From: Cohnella hashimotonis
GTDB lineage: Bacteria > Bacillota > Bacilli > Paenibacillales > Paenibacillaceae
Direction: 5' to 3'
DNA: 64,000 nt
Assembly (NCBI RefSeq): GCF_030014955.1
Contig: NZ_JAGRPV010000001.1
Span: forward strand, 6,138,001-6,202,000
Both the position numbers and the translations under genes were made by a program. A model generated the notes under the pieces. That model did not search any database. It was not told where the DNA came from and saw nothing but the letters and a program-made list of their open reading frames with translations. The number at the start of each line of letters is the position of its first letter. Position 1 is the first letter of the stretch. Shown piece after piece: positions 1-9,790 of the stretch.

Positions 1-92
1 ATGCCCTGCCGCCTCAGCACCTCGCGGACGAGCGGGAGATTGCACGGATAGTAATAGGGAATGTCCATCAGCGGTTCAAATGGTCGAATCAT
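1..92 (-). CDS. Partial gene running off the left edge, product unknown
   Basis: On the minus strand a GGAGGG ribosome site is followed by two consecutive ATGs and an open frame that continues to the window edge. The second ATG (92..90) has the better spacing. About 30 residues are visible, beginning MIRPFEPLMDIPYYYPCN. The start lies inside the last codons of the upstream esterase, so the two genes overlap by about 17 bases and are probably translationally coupled. I do not recognise a domain in so short a piece. It is presumably a co-functional partner of the esterase. Confidence 0.55.
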   Translation of the reverse strand, partial: MIRPFEPLMDIPYYYPCNLPLVREVLRRQG

Positions 93-1470
93 CATGATCC
101 CTCCCTTCCGCCGCGCGGTACGGCGTCTCTTCCCAGCGGGCGACCTCGCAATGCAGCGAGATATCTTCGGAAGCCCGGAACGTACGGTTTGGCATGACGC
201 CGCCCGCTGCGTCCGTCTCGAACTTGCGGAATCCCTTCGTGAAACGAAAGCGAAAGCCCGTATCCCTCGGCACCCGGAATCGTCCGGCATAGCGGTTCCC
301 GCCCGCATGGGCGAGCCGCATGCCCATGCCGCCATAGATGGCGGCGGGCGGCGCAGCCTCAGGCGGCACGTCGGCGGTCATCTCGACGACGACGCGATCG
401 GACAGCGCGGGAACGACGGTGTAGACACCGGTTGCCACGAGCCCGCCGGACGTCAAGGTCAATGTCGTCGTACCCGGGCTCAGCGGTATTAACGTCCCGT
501 CGGGCAGCGCCTTCAGCACCGACGGGTCGCCGACGCGGTATTCGCCGTTAAGTACGCTCATCACGAAGCCGCTGTCGTAACCGAGTACGGCATTGACTTG
601 CGCCCGGTGTCCGCCCGTCAAGCCAATCTCGGTCCGGCCGCGGAGCTCGAGCGAAGCTGGCGTGCCCATGCGACCGAACATGAACAGCAGCGGAATATGC
701 ACCCGATCGCCCCAGTCGGTCTCCTGATGGGCGGCATCGGCCTGCTCGAGATATGCGAGATCCTCGCCGTAGCGAAAGCCCTCCCCGAGCAGCTCGACCG
801 CCACATCGCGAACATGCCTCGGAAGGAACAGTCCTTCCGCATCCCCGATGTCCATCCATACTTTGACGGGGGGACGGCCCCGGCAAGGCCTGTAAAGACG
901 CTCTTCGCGCAGCCCCGACGGCGTGCTGTCGTCCAGCTGCGCCTTGACGAAATACGGCGACAGCATCATAAGCTTGCCGAACACGTCGGGATGGCGGAAC
1001 CCCATATGGTACGTGCACAGACCGCCGGCGGACGAGCCGAGCAAGCCTGTATTCGCGGGGTCCGGCAGCGTGCGGAACCGGGCGTCGATATACGGCTTCA
1101 CCTCGTTGACGACAAAGTCTTCATAATCGAGACCCGCGCACCGAACGACGTCCGCTTCCTCGGCCGGCGCCTTGAAGTGATAATATTCGTTGGCCTCCGC
1201 CGGCCTGACATGGGCGATGGCGACAATGATGATTCCTTCCATCAGACCTTCCCCGATCAACCGGTCGGCTGCGCGATGGATGCGCCAGGACTCTGTGCCT
1301 GGCGCCGCTGGGTCGAAGGCGCGCTGTCCCGCGTGCATGTACAGCACGGGATAGTGCCTGGACGTCTCCCCCTCGTAGCCCGGGGGCAAGTATACGAATA
1401 ACCTCCTTTCGTTGTCTAAACGGCTGGCGCGAAATCCCTCTACCGTCAGTATTGCAGCTTGAAGCGGCAA
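76..1470 (-). CDS. Putative esterase, alpha/beta-hydrolase fold, with C-terminal beta-sandwich-like region
   Basis: The protein resembles the Fes/IroE/esterase-D type of alpha/beta hydrolase: an early strand with YLPPGYEG and YPVLYMHAGQRAF, then a nucleophile elbow GSSAGG near residue 140 and a candidate catalytic His late in the domain. About 200 further residues resemble an Ig-like segment followed by a carbohydrate-binding-like sandwich. No signal peptide is visible, so it is probably cytoplasmic. The open frame extends upstream without homology. I chose the TTG at 1470..1468 because a GGGAGGGAG ribosome site sits just before it and the recognisable domain begins eight residues later, giving 464 residues. 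The substrate is unknown. The leader in front of it resembles the CGTase leader, which hints at co-regulation with starch use. Confidence 0.8.
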   Translation of the reverse strand: MPLQAAILTVEGFRASRLDNERRLFVYLPPGYEGETSRHYPVLYMHAGQRAFDPAAPGTESWRIHRAADRLIGEGLMEGIIIVAIAHVRPAEANEYYHFKAPAEEADVVRCAGLDYEDFVVNEVKPYIDARFRTLPDPANTGLLGSSAGGLCTYHMGFRHPDVFGKLMMLSPYFVKAQLDDSTPSGLREERLYRPCRGRPPVKVWMDIGDAEGLFLPRHVRDVAVELLGEGFRYGEDLAYLEQADAAHQETDWGDRVHIPLLFMFGRMGTPASLELRGRTEIGLTGGHRAQVNAVLGYDSGFVMSVLNGEYRVGDPSVLKALPDGTLIPLSPGTTTLTLTSGGLVATGVYTVVPALSDRVVVEMTADVPPEAAPPAAIYGGMGMRLAHAGGNRYAGRFRVPRDTGFRFRFTKGFRKFETDAAGGVMPNRTFRASEDISLHCEVARWEETPYRAAEGRDHDDSTI

Positions 1471-1582
1471 GTCTCTCCCTCCCGTCCGGTGATCTTCCAA
1501 GCTTCTCTGCTCTTCTCTCCTCTTCCCTTCTTTTGCTCCTCCTTCCGCATCTCCCGGCTCCGCGTCAAATCGCGCCACGTCA

Positions 1583-1688
1583 AAAAACCCCGCTGTCCCG
1601 AAACGATACCGGGAAAACGGGGTTGTTTTTAAAACATGACAACCATGTTTTAAAAAGTCATGGCCCTCAGATTGTGCATGGATGATGC
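1583..1688 (-). promoter_or_regulatory. Structured leader of the esterase with terminator (candidate cis-regulatory RNA)
   Basis: Reading the minus strand after the promoter at 1695-1723, there is a 6-bp hairpin (GTGCAT/ATGCAC), then AATCTGAGGGC, then a perfect 13-bp inverted repeat (arms 1644-1656 and 1626-1638, 5-base loop). This is followed by CAACCCCG and an intrinsic terminator with CCCCG/CGGGG and CCCG/CGGG stems and six T (about 1583-1620). The block AATYTGAGGGC, CTTTTTAAA, hairpin, TTTAAAA, CAACCCCG recurs in the CGTase leader at 4184-4262 with a different but still paired stem. It may be an attenuator or riboswitch. The simpler alternative is that the terminator just ends the MFS transcript. 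Confidence 0.5.
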
Positions 1689-1694
1689 ACCTCA

Positions 1695-1723
1695 AATTTA
1701 ATACAAATTGTATAATTTGTAAA
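1695..1723 (-). promoter_or_regulatory. Probable sigma-A promoter of the esterase
   Basis: On the minus strand TTTACA (1723-1718) and TAAATT (1700-1695) are separated by 17 bases. The spacer and -35 overlap an 18-bp imperfect palindrome at 1703-1720 (arms ACAAATT and AATTTGT), which could be an operator. It lies between the end of the MFS gene and the structured leader. Confidence 0.45.
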
Positions 1724-1741
1724 TATTTATTTTTAGACAGA

Positions 1742-3022
1742 CTATCGGTATGTGCGGATCGGCTTCAACAGCGCGGCGGCGACTATGCCCAGTACGAGCA
1801 GCACCATACCGAGGACGGCAAGCACATGTCCCGCGCCCCAACGGTCGGCGAGCATAGAGACGGCTGCCAGCGACAACGTGGGGGCTACGCTCGTAATGGC
1901 GCCCAGCGTACCGTATATTCTCCCCTGCAGCTCGCCGCGAACCTCCGTTTTCAGGATGATCTGGACCATCATCGAGCAAAAAGCAAACAGCAGGCCGCCA
2001 AGCAGGATGAGCGGCAGCGCCAGCAATGGCGACGAAATGAAGGCGACTACGGCGTAAAGCGGCCCGAGCGGCAGCAGACCTGCGAATACGAGCCGCCCAC
2101 GCCTTCCCAGCCGTCGTCCGAAACCAAGAATGATCCCGGCCCCGGCCAGATAACCGAGGGGAATGCACATCTCGAGCAGACCGAACTCGATCGGATTAGC
2201 CCGCCACTTGCCGACCGCGATCACCTGCACAAGCATGATGGCGCTCAGAAAAAAGGCGGACAACAGCGGCGAGAGGAGCACGATCGAGCGAATGAGCGCA
2301 TCCCGCCGCATATAGGCGAGTCCGCCGCGCCAGTCTTCGAGGAACGAAGGCTTATGCTCGGCTGTCGCGCGCTCAACGCGGGGAAATCCCCGGGTCAGCA
2401 GCGTGCAGACGGCGGAGAACAGAAAGGCGGCGGCGGTCGTCAAAATGGCGGCGAGTCCGCCGAATGCGGAGACGACGATGCCCGCGACGGCCAGACCGGA
2501 TATGCGCGCGGCATTGTCGGCGATATGGATGGCGCTCGCGGCCTGCTGGACGCGCGCCGGACCGACGATCGCCGTCGTCGAAGCGTGGAAGGCCGGGCTG
2601 AGCAGCAGGCTGCAAAACATGGACAATGAAGCGAGGACGAGCAGCGTCGGAAACGGCGCATGCAGGACAAACAGGGAGACTGCAAGGATCGCCGCAATCG
2701 CGCTGCGCGACAGCTCGGAGAACAGCATCAGGCGCCGGCGGTCGAAGCGGTCCGCGATCGTCCCCGCGAACGAGCCGAACAGAAATCCGACGCTCAGGTA
2801 GCAGATCTGAACGGCGGCCATTCGCTGCGCGCTTCCCGTCGTCTGCAGCACCCACAGGCTGATGGCGATGCCGTTGAAGCTGTCGCCGAACACGGACACC
2901 GTATAGCCGGTCAACAGCCGCATGAACGAGCCGTTGCGCCAGACCGGCAGCGCCTCGGCGGCGGCCGTCGGTCCCGCCTGCCGGCGGGCGTCAGCGGCTT
3001 GAATCGGCGCTTGCATACGCAT
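1742..3022 (-). CDS. MFS efflux transporter
   Basis: A 426-residue major facilitator with about 12 membrane segments. An N-terminal cytoplasmic stretch of about 30 residues precedes TM1 (MRLLTGYTVSVFGDSF), and the loop 2-3 motif ADRFDRRRLML matches the conserved MFS motif A. It resembles the macrolide/enterobactin-exporter branch (MefA/EntS-like), which uses proton antiport for small-molecule export. The substrate cannot be read from sequence. It is transcribed divergently from a LacI-family gene. Its promoter carries a LacI-type operator over the transcription start, so repression by the neighbouring regulator is likely. Confidence 0.85.
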   Translation of the reverse strand: MRMQAPIQAADARRQAGPTAAAEALPVWRNGSFMRLLTGYTVSVFGDSFNGIAISLWVLQTTGSAQRMAAVQICYLSVGFLFGSFAGTIADRFDRRRLMLFSELSRSAIAAILAVSLFVLHAPFPTLLVLASLSMFCSLLLSPAFHASTTAIVGPARVQQAASAIHIADNAARISGLAVAGIVVSAFGGLAAILTTAAAFLFSAVCTLLTRGFPRVERATAEHKPSFLEDWRGGLAYMRRDALIRSIVLLSPLLSAFFLSAIMLVQVIAVGKWRANPIEFGLLEMCIPLGYLAGAGIILGFGRRLGRRGRLVFAGLLPLGPLYAVVAFISSPLLALPLILLGGLLFAFCSMMVQIILKTEVRGELQGRIYGTLGAITSVAPTLSLAAVSMLADRWGAGHVLAVLGMVLLVLGIVAAALLKPIRTYR

Positions 3023-3054
3023 TCCCCCCTTAGCAAAGGCTTCGATTCAAAATC

Positions 3055-3072
3055 AACTTAATCGTTTAAGTT
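3055..3072. promoter_or_regulatory. LacI-type operator
   Basis: AACTTAATCGTTTAAGTT has 7-bp arms around TCGT with the central CG typical of LacI-family operators. It begins six bases downstream of the -10 of the MFS promoter and so covers the transcription start. A near-identical palindrome occurs at 10019-10034 upstream of the cysteine-peptide cluster. Confidence 0.7.
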
Positions 3073-3077
3073 TCTTT

Positions 3078-3106
3078 AGTATAGGGAATCATCCTAAAAA
3101 TGTCAA
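3078..3106 (-). promoter_or_regulatory. Sigma-A promoter of the MFS gene
   Basis: On the minus strand TTGACA (3106-3101), a 17-base spacer and TATACT (3083-3078) form a near-consensus promoter. The operator at 3055-3072 follows immediately. Confidence 0.8.
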
Positions 3107-3154
3107 TCCGGTTTTTGCACGTTTGACAGGCTCTCGGGAGGCCCTCTATGATAG

Positions 3155-4123
<969 letters not shown>

Positions 4124-4139
4124 AGTCGTTATTTTTTTA

Positions 4140-4169
4140 TTGACAAAATGACCAACATTTTCTTATTAT
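4140..4169 (+). promoter_or_regulatory. Promoter of the CGTase transcript
   Basis: TTGACA (4140-4145), 18 bases, TATTAT (4164-4169), located about 20 bases after the stop of the LacI gene. The predicted start is about 200 bases upstream of the CGTase ATG, so the terminator at 4226-4261 lies within the leader. Confidence 0.65.
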
Positions 4170-4183
4170 TAGGTCGCCAATCA

Positions 4184-4262
4184 TAATTTGAGGGCACTGC
4201 TTTTTAAACCTGACGGTTTAAAACAACCCCGGTAACTCCTCTCGGAGCTGCCGGGGTTTTTG
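4184..4262 (+). promoter_or_regulatory. CGTase leader with conserved hairpin and terminator (candidate cis-regulatory RNA)
   Basis: AATTTGAGGGC is followed by a 9-bp hairpin (TTTTAAACC 4202-4210, TGAC loop, GGTTTAAAA 4215-4223). CAACCCCGG then leads into an intrinsic terminator (stems CCCCGG.A/CCGGGG and CTCC/GGAG, five T, about 4226-4261). The same ordered blocks occur on the minus strand before the esterase (1583-1688) with a different stem sequence that still pairs. A sequence GCAAACGCTTTA at about 4334-4345, further downstream, resembles a weak LacI/CcpA half-site. Confidence 0.55.
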
Positions 4263-4384
4263 CCGTTGCAAAAAAGGAGGTGTCGCGGGCACGGGCCGCG
4301 ACAGATCGCGGACGGAACATTTGTAATTTTGCAAACGCTTTAGGCACGTCCAAAGCATCTATACGAGGAAAGGTGGATTTTCTC

Positions 4385-6544
4385 ATGTACGCATGGTTTA
4401 AAAAGAGCCTGACCGCCGCCGCCATCGCCGCGCTGCTCGTCGCAGGTATCGCTGCTCCGGGCGCCCCGATCGGCACGGCTTCGGCCGCCGCGGATACCGC
4501 CGTATCCAACAAACAGAATTTCAGCACGGACGTCATCTATCAGATCTTTACCGACCGCTTCTACGACGGCAATACGTCCAATAACCCTTCGGGCTCGACC
4601 TTCAGCTCCGGCTGCACGAACAAGCGCGTATATTGCGGCGGCGACTGGCAGGGCATCACCGACAAGATCAACGCCAACTATTTTACCGATATGGGCATCA
4701 CGGCGCTGTGGATCTCCCAGCCGGTCGAGAATATCTATGCCGCGGTTACCTACACCGGCGTGACCAACGCTTCCTATCACGGCTACTGGGCACGGGATTT
4801 CAAGAAGACGAATCCTTATTACGGCAGCTTCACGGACCTGCAGAACCTGATTAATGCCGCGCACGCCAAGGGCATCAAAATCGTCATCGACTTCGCCCCG
4901 AACCATACGTCGCCCGCGATGGAGACCGACACCACGTTCGCCGAAAACGGCAAGCTGTACAACAACGGCACGCTGCTGGGCGGTTACACGAGCGACACCA
5001 ACGGCTACTTCCACCACAACGGCGGCTCCGACTTCTCCAGCCTCGAGAACGGCATCTACAAGAATTTGTACGACCTCGCCGATATCGAACAGCAGAACAG
5101 CACCCTCGACACGTATTTCAAGGACGCGATCAAAGTATGGCTCGACCTCGGCGTGGACGGCATTCGCGTCGACGCGGTCAAGCATATGTCGATGGGCTGG
5201 CAGAAAAACTGGCTCTCCTCCATCTACGGCTACCAGCCCGTATTCGTTTTCGGCGAGTGGTTCCTCGGATCCGCCGCGGCGGACGCGGACAACACCAAAT
5301 TCGCCAACGATTCCGGCATGAGCCTGCTCGATTTCCGATTCAACGCGAAGGTGCGCAACGTCTTCCGCGACAACACGGATACGATGTACGGCCTGGACTC
5401 CATGCTCTCTGCGACGGCGACCGACTACGCCCAGGTATCGGATCAGGTCACCTTCATCGACAATCACGACATGGAACGCTTCAAGAGCAGCGCCGTCAGC
5501 AACCGCCGGCTCGAGCAGGCGCTCGCCTTCACGCTGACGTCTCGCGGCGTGCCGGCTATCTACTACGGCACGGAGCAATACATGACGGGCGGCACCGATC
5601 CGGACAACCGCGCCATGATGTCCTCCTTCTCGACGTCCACGACGGCATTTAACGTCATTAAGGCGCTGGCGCCGCTTCGCAAGTCCAACCCGGCGATCGC
5701 CTACGGGACGACCCAGCAGCGCTGGATCAACAACGACGTGTACGTCTACGAGCGCAAGTTCGGCAGCAGCGTGGCGGTCGTCGCCATCAACCGCAGCGCC
5801 AGCGCTTCCGCCTCGATCGCCGGACTGATCACGTCGCTCCCGGCGGGCACCTATAGCGATGCGCTCGGCGGCCTGCTCGGCGGCGGCGGCATCACGGCCG
5901 GCAGCGGCGGCGCCGTGAGCACCTTCACGCTTGCCGCCGGCGGCGTGGCAGTATGGCAGTCGACGCCGGCCACGACGACGCCCGCCATCGGCCATGTCGG
6001 CCCGGTCATGGGCAAGGCGGGCAACACCGTCACGATCGACGGCCGCGGCTTCGGCACGACCAAGGGAACCGTATACTTCGGTACCACCGCGGTGACGGGC
6101 ACGAGCATCGTCTCCTGGGAAGATACCCAGATCAAGGCGATCGTTCCCGCAGTAGCGGCCGGCAAGTACACCGTCAAGGTGCGCACCTCCGGCGCCGTCG
6201 ACAGCAACGCCTACAACGGCTTCAACATTTTGAGCGGCGACCAGGTCTCGATCCGCTTCATCGTGCAGAACGCGACGACCTCGCTCGGCGAGAACGTCTA
6301 CCTCACCGGCAGCGTTTCCGAGCTCGGCAACTGGGCGCCCGCTTCCGCGGTCGGCCCGATCTTCAATCAAATCATCGCCGCTTATCCGAACTGGTACTAC
6401 GACGTCAGCGTACCGGCGAACACGGCGCTGCAGTTCAAGTTCCTCAAGAAAAACGGCTCGACCGTCACCTGGGAGGGCGGCTCGAACCATACGTTCACGA
6501 CGCCTTCGAGCGGAACGGCGACCGTGACGGTGAGCTGGCAATAA
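4385..6544 (+). CDS. Cyclomaltodextrin glucanotransferase (CGTase), secreted
   Basis: At 719 residues it matches CGTase length. A signal peptide (residues 1-35, cleavage after ASA) precedes the GH13 catalytic barrel with [10 protein letters not shown] (nucleophile Asp near 263), [10 protein letters not shown] (acid/base Glu near 291; the Phe after EW is a CGTase hallmark) and FIDNHD (Asp near 362). Domain C follows, then an IPT/TIG domain D (about 535-620) and a C-terminal CBM20 starch-binding domain (about 625-719). It converts starch to cyclodextrins outside the cell, which suits the maltodextrin uptake genes at 12-21 kb. ATG 4385 was chosen for the GGTGG site and signal peptide. A maltogenic amylase is the nearest alternative. 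Confidence 0.92.
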   Translation: MYAWFKKSLTAAAIAALLVAGIAAPGAPIGTASAAADTAVSNKQNFSTDVIYQIFTDRFYDGNTSNNPSGSTFSSGCTNKRVYCGGDWQGITDKINANYFTDMGITALWISQPVENIYAAVTYTGVTNASYHGYWARDFKKTNPYYGSFTDLQNLINAAHAKGIKIVIDFAPNHTSPAMETDTTFAENGKLYNNGTLLGGYTSDTNGYFHHNGGSDFSSLENGIYKNLYDLADIEQQNSTLDTYFKDAIKVWLDLGVDGIRVDAVKHMSMGWQKNWLSSIYGYQPVFVFGEWFLGSAAADADNTKFANDSGMSLLDFRFNAKVRNVFRDNTDTMYGLDSMLSATATDYAQVSDQVTFIDNHDMERFKSSAVSNRRLEQALAFTLTSRGVPAIYYGTEQYMTGGTDPDNRAMMSSFSTSTTAFNVIKALAPLRKSNPAIAYGTTQQRWINNDVYVYERKFGSSVAVVAINRSASASASIAGLITSLPAGTYSDALGGLLGGGGITAGSGGAVSTFTLAAGGVAVWQSTPATTTPAIGHVGPVMGKAGNTVTIDGRGFGTTKGTVYFGTTAVTGTSIVSWEDTQIKAIVPAVAAGKYTVKVRTSGAVDSNAYNGFNILSGDQVSIRFIVQNATTSLGENVYLTGSVSELGNWAPASAVGPIFNQIIAAYPNWYYDVSVPANTALQFKFLKKNGSTVTWEGGSNHTFTTPSSGTATVTVSWQ

Positions 6545-6570
6545 CAGAAGCTTAGGCGCAAAGCGTATTC

Positions 6571-6609
6571 AAAAAGAGGAGAAGCGGGATGATCCGCCTC
6601 TCCTCTTTT
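6571..6609. terminator. Bidirectional terminator between CGTase and ABC exporter
   Basis: AAAAGAGGAG pairs with CTCCTCTTTT, with an inner GCGG/CCGC stem. There are A-runs on the left and T-runs on the right, so it can terminate both converging transcripts. Confidence 0.8.
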
Positions 6610-6621
6610 GGCTTCGCTTCT

Positions 6622-8640
6622 TTAACCCTGACCGGAAGACGCAAGCGGCCTTGAATCGTTCATTTTCAAGTACCATTTGGCTTGCGTCGCGTACATCCTC
6701 GCGTACTCGCCGCCGTCCCGCATCAATTCGTCGTGCGTTCCCCGCTCGACGAGCCGGCCGTCCCGGAGCACGAGGATGAGGTCGGCGAAGCGGCAGCTGC
6801 CCAACCTGTGGGACACCATCAGCGTCGTCTTGCCCGCCGCCAGCCGCGCGAATCGCTCGAACAGCTGCGCCTCGGCGATCGGGTCCATAGCGGATGTTGG
6901 CTCGTCCAGCACGATGTAAGGCGCGTCCTTGAAAAACGCCCGGCTTAAGGCGATTTTCTGCCATTGGCCGTAAGACAGCTCGCGTCCGTCCTGGAACATC
7001 GCGCCGAGCGGCGTCGCAAAGCCCTGCGGAAGCCGGGCGATGAACTCGCCGGCTCCCGCTCGGGACGCGGCAGTCTCCGCACGCGCGAGATCTTCCAGCC
7101 GCTCCGGATCGCCGAGCCCGATGCTCTGCTGCGCGGAGAACTGGAAACGCACGAAGTCCTGGAATACCGCGCCGAACTTGCCGTACCGCTCCCGGCCCGC
7201 GCCGATTCGCGTCCCGCCGAGGGAGACGGCGCCCTCCTCCGGCTCGTACAAGCCCATGATGCATTTAACCAGCGTGCTCTTGCCCGCGCCGTTGCCGCCG
7301 ACGATCGCGATCGTCCGGCCTGCGGGCGCGTCGAAGCTGATATCGCGGAGCGTCGGCTCGGCTTGTCCCGGATAGGTAAAGGTCAAGCCGCGCACGGATA
7401 TCCCTGCCGGATCTCGCCCGCTGGCGGAGCTGACGGGTATCCGGCAGCTCCCGGACCCGCCGCTTCGCTCAGTAAAGAGCCGTTCCGCGTCGCCCTGTAT
7501 AGGCTCGCTCCGATCAGCCTCGCGAGACGCCTTCTTTCTGCGCTTCGTTTCACCCTCGTCCGCCTCGCCGTTTTCCGCTTTGCGGCGTTCCGCATCGTCC
7601 CGCTCCGTGCCGGTCTCCTCCGGCAGCGCCAGAAACGCCAGCCACTCGTTCATGAACAGCATCTCCTCATGAATGCGGGACAGGTTGACGACGGCGATGA
7701 TGAGCTGGTGCCTCGTCGTTGCGAGCGCCTGTGTCAACGCAGCAAAGTGGCCTAGCGTCAAGGCGCCGCGCACGGTCAGAAACAGCAAATAAAACGCGGT
7801 CCCCGTCGTCACGGCCATCGAGAACGTTTCGGTCCAAAACTGCTTGAGCAGCGATCTTTTTTCCAGCGCGATCCGCTCCCCCGCATTGACCCAGTACAGC
7901 GTCCGCCACTGCTCCTTCATGTATCCGAACAGGTCGAACACCCGCATCTCTTTGGCCGCTTCGCGGCCTTTGAGCAGCTCGGCGAAGTATTCGGCTCTGC
8001 GGCTGGCTGGCGTCTGGTGCACGATCTGGCGGTATTTCTGCTGCCCGATCCGGATGTTTACGAGAAAAATCGGGATCACGAGCAGCAGCATCCCAAGCGC
8101 CAGAGAATAATGCAGGCTCGCCAATATGGCCAGAAAACCCGCGATCGTAAACACGCTCTGCAGCAGCTGGAAGCCGTGCTCCAGAATCGAAACGCCGCGG
8201 TACTCCACGCCCTTGGATACCCGCTGCAGCTTGTCGTAATAGTCCGGCTGGTCGAAATATACGAGCGGGAGCCGCGCGCATTTGTCGATGACGGAGCGAT
8301 TCAGCTCGAAGTTCGCCTTCTGCTTGGTCGCAGCCAGGACATAGGCGCCGCCGAAGCGAATCGCATGCTCCAGCGCGAATGTCGCTCCCTGCAATCCCAG
8401 CAGCAGGCCGGCCCGGCTCCAGCCGCCCGGCTCCTGCCTTGCGGCGGCTGCGACCGCGTCGATCAGCGCCTGCGTCCAGTACAGCTGCAGCGAAGGGATC
8501 GCAGCCTGCAGCAAGTGCACGGCGACGGAAGCGGCGAACAGGCGCGGAGACAGCCGCCAAAGCAGCGGCAGCACGCGCGTGAAAAAGATTTTGAGCGTCG
8601 GCGCAACGGGAGACGTCTTCATGGTCATCGTCGTCTGCAC
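6622..8640 (-). CDS. ABC exporter, fused permease-ATPase, of the cysteine-peptide cluster
   Basis: A 672-residue half-transporter: six membrane segments (about residues 20-320), then an ATPase with Walker A GGNGAGKST, signature LSYGQWQKIALSRA, Walker B YIVLDEPTSAMDP and H-loop VSHRLGS. There is no N-terminal C39 peptidase domain, so any leader removal would need another enzyme. Between permease and ATPase sits an unusual linker of about 85 residues rich in Glu, Lys and Arg. A GTG start four bases after the upstream stop couples it to the thioredoxin gene; ATGs at 8628 and 8622 are alternatives. It is the last gene of the peptide operon, so the peptide is the obvious candidate substrate, by inference. 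Confidence 0.85.
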   Translation of the reverse strand: MQTTMTMKTSPVAPTLKIFFTRVLPLLWRLSPRLFAASVAVHLLQAAIPSLQLYWTQALIDAVAAAARQEPGGWSRAGLLLGLQGATFALEHAIRFGGAYVLAATKQKANFELNRSVIDKCARLPLVYFDQPDYYDKLQRVSKGVEYRGVSILEHGFQLLQSVFTIAGFLAILASLHYSLALGMLLLVIPIFLVNIRIGQQKYRQIVHQTPASRRAEYFAELLKGREAAKEMRVFDLFGYMKEQWRTLYWVNAGERIALEKRSLLKQFWTETFSMAVTTGTAFYLLFLTVRGALTLGHFAALTQALATTRHQLIIAVVNLSRIHEEMLFMNEWLAFLALPEETGTERDDAERRKAENGEADEGETKRRKKASREADRSEPIQGDAERLFTERSGGSGSCRIPVSSASGRDPAGISVRGLTFTYPGQAEPTLRDISFDAPAGRTIAIVGGNGAGKSTLVKCIMGLYEPEEGAVSLGGTRIGAGRERYGKFGAVFQDFVRFQFSAQQSIGLGDPERLEDLARAETAASRAGAGEFIARLPQGFATPLGAMFQDGRELSYGQWQKIALSRAFFKDAPYIVLDEPTSAMDPIAEAQLFERFARLAAGKTTLMVSHRLGSCRFADLILVLRDGRLVERGTHDELMRDGGEYARMYATQAKWYLKMNDSRPLASSGQG

Positions 8641-8644
8641 CGCG

Positions 8645-9172
8645 TCATGCCGATCTTCGCAGCGCTTTTTTCCCCGTCGCGATCAGGTGCTCCAGATGTG
8701 CGGCTTCATGGAAAATGCCTTTGGACAGCACCGTTCCGTCCCCCGCCAAATAGTATGCGAACGGCACGCCAGGCACCTCGTACGCGCCCAGATCGTCCAC
8801 GAACGTCGCCGTTAGCGCGGTTGCATGCGCCTGCATGATCGGCTCGCCTTCTTCCTCCGTAGCGAGCATATACAATTCGAAGCGATGCCTCGGATGACGT
8901 TTGCTGAACTGCTCGACAACCGGATATACCTGCTTGCAGGCATGGCAATCGGCGGCCGTAAAGATGGCGAAGAAACCCGCCGGCGGCTGTTCTCCGCCCG
9001 CGATGCGTTCTGCGCGGGAAGCGAGCGGAAACGGCGCGCCCACGGGCAGCCCGCGATCGGATGCAGGCAGCGAGATCCGGTACAGCCGCTTCATCATGGC
9101 GAGAACCGCGTATGCCAGCAGCGCTACCAACGCCCAGAGCGTCCAATAGGATAAAAAGAAAAAATCGGACAA
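8645..9172 (-). CDS. Membrane-anchored thioredoxin-fold protein (MauD/TlpA-like)
   Basis: 175 residues: one N-terminal membrane anchor (about 8-28), then a redoxin domain facing outside with the CxxC motif ADCHACK (Cys76, Cys79) and the cis-Pro region VPGVPFAYY. MauD/TlpA proteins catalyse thiol-disulfide exchange outside the membrane. It lies 15 bases after a MauE-like gene and four bases before the ABC exporter, in an operon that opens with a four-cysteine peptide. A role in oxidising or shuffling that peptide's disulfides is the natural inference. Confidence 0.8.
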   Translation of the reverse strand: MSDFFFLSYWTLWALVALLAYAVLAMMKRLYRISLPASDRGLPVGAPFPLASRAERIAGGEQPPAGFFAIFTAADCHACKQVYPVVEQFSKRHPRHRFELYMLATEEEGEPIMQAHATALTATFVDDLGAYEVPGVPFAYYLAGDGTVLSKGIFHEAAHLEHLIATGKKALRRSA

Positions 9173-9187
9173 TACCGTCCCTCCCGA

Positions 9188-9694
9188 CTACAGAGTTAAG
9201 CCTGACTTACGGTGCCTGGCGATCGACGAAAGCAGCACGTACGCCGCCAGCAGGCCTGCCGACGCCAACGCCATGCATACCAGGTCCGGCGGCGCGACGG
9301 CCAGCAGGCTCCGGCCGTCCGCTTCCAGCAGCGCGTAAACGACAAGCGCGGCGCACGCCGCGACCCGGACGTACGTGCGAGTCCCGAGATCCTCCTGCAG
9401 CGCGCTGCCGAAGCAGCCGCAGTCGATATGCCGGCCTCTCGCCTGCCAGGCCGCGCCGCTGAAGGCGACCAGCAGCGCCAACAGCAGGACGGCGCCGTAA
9501 AGCCGGGTGCCCGCCGGCAGCAGCAGCGCCGCTCCCGCAGCCTCCGCCGCAGGCACCGCGACCGCCGTGACGGCAGCCGTCCCGCTCAGCCCCAGCTCCG
9601 CGAGCGTCGTCCGGAACGCCCGCCGGTCCACTGCCTTGGTCGCCGCCGAAAAACCGAAAATGCAGCATAACAATACGATGGCGAATTCGGGCAT
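9188..9694 (-). CDS. MauE/DoxX-type redox-associated membrane protein
   Basis: 168 residues with four predicted membrane segments and the MauE-type CGCFG motif (Cys92, Cys94), plus a Cys-Cys pair at residues 10-11 in TM1. MauE proteins partner MauD-like thioredoxins in disulfide formation, probably linking them to quinones, by analogy with DsbB/VKOR. ATG 9694 is chosen because GGGGG lies eight bases upstream; an upstream ATG at 9721 lacks conserved sequence. The neighbours are the peptide gene upstream and the thioredoxin-like gene downstream. Confidence 0.8.
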   Translation of the reverse strand: MPEFAIVLLCCIFGFSAATKAVDRRAFRTTLAELGLSGTAAVTAVAVPAAEAAGAALLLPAGTRLYGAVLLLALLVAFSGAAWQARGRHIDCGCFGSALQEDLGTRTYVRVAACAALVVYALLEADGRSLLAVAPPDLVCMALASAGLLAAYVLLSSIARHRKSGLTL

Positions 9695-9759
9695 ATCATC
9701 ATCCCCCTTTCTCTCGGTCAAACGGGTAACCGCCGATGCATGCGGTTATGAACGACAAA

Positions 9760-9781
9760 GGGATAGGGTCTCCCCTATCCC
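9760..9781 (-). terminator. Intercistronic hairpin / attenuator after the peptide gene
   Basis: Perfect 9-bp arms GGGATAGGG and CCCTATCCC with a 4-base loop start nine bases after the peptide stop codon. On the minus strand they are followed by TTTGTCGTT, a weak T-run. A second 7-bp hairpin (TAACCGC 9727-9733, GCGGTTA 9742-9748) lies before the MauE gene. Partial termination here would yield more peptide mRNA than export mRNA. Confidence 0.6.
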
Positions 9782-9790
9782 CTCGCGCTA

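Noticed and set aside
1626..1656. The 13-bp inverted repeat as a simple protein operator
   Set aside because: It lies downstream of the promoter within a leader whose other blocks recur at the CGTase, and the two stems differ in sequence while keeping pairing, which favours RNA structure.
4226..4261. A BglG/SacY-type antiterminator (RAT) site at the CGTase terminator
   Set aside because: The upstream hairpin lacks the conserved RAT sequence and no such antiterminator gene is nearby.
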